DNA of 64,000 nt, taken from the NCBI GenBank assembly GCA_965223105.1, contig OZ244987.1:1922001-1986000 (forward strand). Reading direction: 5' to 3'. The notes beneath the pieces are model-generated. The model searched no databases. It saw nothing but the letters and a program-made list of their open reading frames with translations, and was not told the DNA's origin. Positions 63,258-64,000 of this stretch are shown piece by piece. Origin of the DNA: JABDMH01 sp965223105 (lineage in GTDB: Bacteria; Bacteroidota; Bacteroidia; Chitinophagales; Saprospiraceae). Positions within the stretch are counted from its first letter, which is position 1. Each line of letters opens with the position of its first letter. The position numbers were made by a program, and so were the translations under genes.

Positions 63258-64000
63258 GTGAAAGAGGGGGGTAAAAAAAATAGTATTCGGCACAAGCCTC
63301 TTCGGTCTAAAAACTTCGAAAAATTAGAAGCCGGATTCTTGGAATGGAATCGCCTCATCGGAAAATCACCCAGGACAATTTATAGCATGCAAGGCTATGT
63401 GCATGAGTTTTTACTGTACCTGGAAAAAAGAAATCACAGCGAGATTAACTCTGTCACTGTAGAGGATGTTCGTGATCATATATGTTATCTGCAACTCAGA
63501 GCCAATCAAAGGAGATCCGGAGCATTATCGATTAACACCATCAATGGGCATATCACGGCCATTAAACGCTTTAAAGAATATTTGAAACAAGCTCATGGCA
63601 TCAATCTGTTTTTTGAGATTAATTTTTTAGTCAAACCACCCACCAGGCCCACTGTATTGAACACCGAAGAAATTGGATTATTATATGATGCCGCCAGGTC
63701 ACAGACCTCTATATTAAGTTTGAGAGATATTGTCCTATTGGATTTGTTTTATGCATGTGGCGTACGCCGCAGTGAAGGAGCAGCCATTGACATTACGGAT
63801 ATCTATTTAGAACAGCGGTTGGTCCACATTCGAAAGGGTAAAGGGGCCAAACAACGATACATCCCATTTACACCAAGGGTGGCAAAGCATTTTGTTGAAT
63901 ATATCGAGTCGGTAAGGCCATTTATTATTGGGACAGAACGAGGTGCTTTCTTGATAAGTATTCGTGGTACCAGGTTCACCAGTCAAGGAATTTATGACCG
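63258..64000 (+). CDS. Tyrosine recombinase/integrase (right copy), 3' end beyond window
   Basis: The first 247 codons of the same protein as at 54643, beginning at GTG 63258. The visible part includes the DNA-binding domain, the first catalytic Arg (ACGVRRSEGAAI) and the Lys motif (RKGKGAKQRYIPF). The HxxR, His and Tyr motifs lie outside the window. No difference from the left copy is seen. Confidence 0.93.
   Translation, partial: MKEGGKKNSIRHKPLRSKNFEKLEAGFLEWNRLIGKSPRTIYSMQGYVHEFLLYLEKRNHSEINSVTVEDVRDHICYLQLRANQRRSGALSINTINGHITAIKRFKEYLKQAHGINLFFEINFLVKPPTRPTVLNTEEIGLLYDAARSQTSILSLRDIVLLDLFYACGVRRSEGAAIDITDIYLEQRLVHIRKGKGAKQRYIPFTPRVAKHFVEYIESVRPFIIGTERGAFLISIRGTRFTSQGIYD

Larger units (their letters stand above)
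58636..64000. repeat. Right copy of the large direct duplication, cut by window end
   Basis: This corresponds to 50021-55385 with an offset of 8,615 bp. All complete gene products are identical. If the arrangement is a true tandem duplication, the equivalents of the second recombinase, the small protein and the non-coding block should follow just outside the window. Confidence 0.95.

Overview
The window looks like a chromosomal segment of a member of the Bacteroidota, most likely a free-living, polymer-degrading marine type related to the Saprospiria. This is an inference from gene content: a TonB-dependent receptor with an N-terminal carboxypeptidase-regulatory-like domain, two giant repeat proteins with type IX secretion (T9SS) C-terminal sorting domains, formylglycine sulfatases, M81 and Gfo/Idh/MocA enzymes with Tat signals, MacB/FtsX-type permeases of about 800 residues, and a YfhO family protein. 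No rRNA or tRNA gene was seen.

Layout. 1-1310: a left-truncated REP-associated (RAYT-type) transposase followed by an array of hairpin repeats. 1370-12570: mostly secreted or signalling proteins: a phosphotriesterase-like hydrolase, a TonB receptor, a Cys-rich secreted protein divergent from a two-component system whose sensor is also Cys-rich, a CotH-like protein, an L-type lectin, and a DNRLRE/CBM96-like protein. A tandem duplication of hairpin-rich DNA lies at 10339-11092. 12701-28759: a catabolic block (Gfo/Idh/MocA oxidoreductase, sugar isomerase/epimerase-like TIM barrel, class V aminotransferase, sulfatase, M81 MlrC-like enzyme) interleaved with three ABC permeases that have no ATPase beside them, plus a GguC/AraD1 remnant next to a second hairpin-repeat array. 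30588-45112: surface polysaccharide and cell-surface genes: three glycosyltransferases, a sulfotransferase, YfhO, and a paralogous pair of T9SS repeat proteins, one of which appears frameshifted at a (TA)5 tract. 45203-49191: an IS3 OrfA remnant, a second sulfatase, a DsrE-like protein with a Crp/Fnr regulator, and a DUF1059 protein.

50021 to the end: an accessory region dominated by a direct duplication with a period of 8,615 bp. The unit holds an RHS-core fragment fused to a GIY-YIG-like toxin tip, an Imm26-like immunity protein, a divergent XRE regulator, a CHC2/Toprim/ATPase primase-like protein, two tandem tyrosine recombinases (the second lacking canonical catalytic residues), a 125-residue protein, a 1.2-kb non-coding G+C-rich segment bounded by ~38-nt inverted repeats and full of hairpins, and a small orphan gene. 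In the left copy the RHS tip is fused in frame to the signal peptide and N-terminal domain of an S41-type peptidase. In the right copy the tip has no such N-terminus, and the unit runs off the window.

The most promising undescribed system is this element: primase-ATPase, paired tyrosine recombinases, small protein and inverted-repeat-bounded structured non-coding DNA, with a toxin/immunity module as cargo and a recent duplication.
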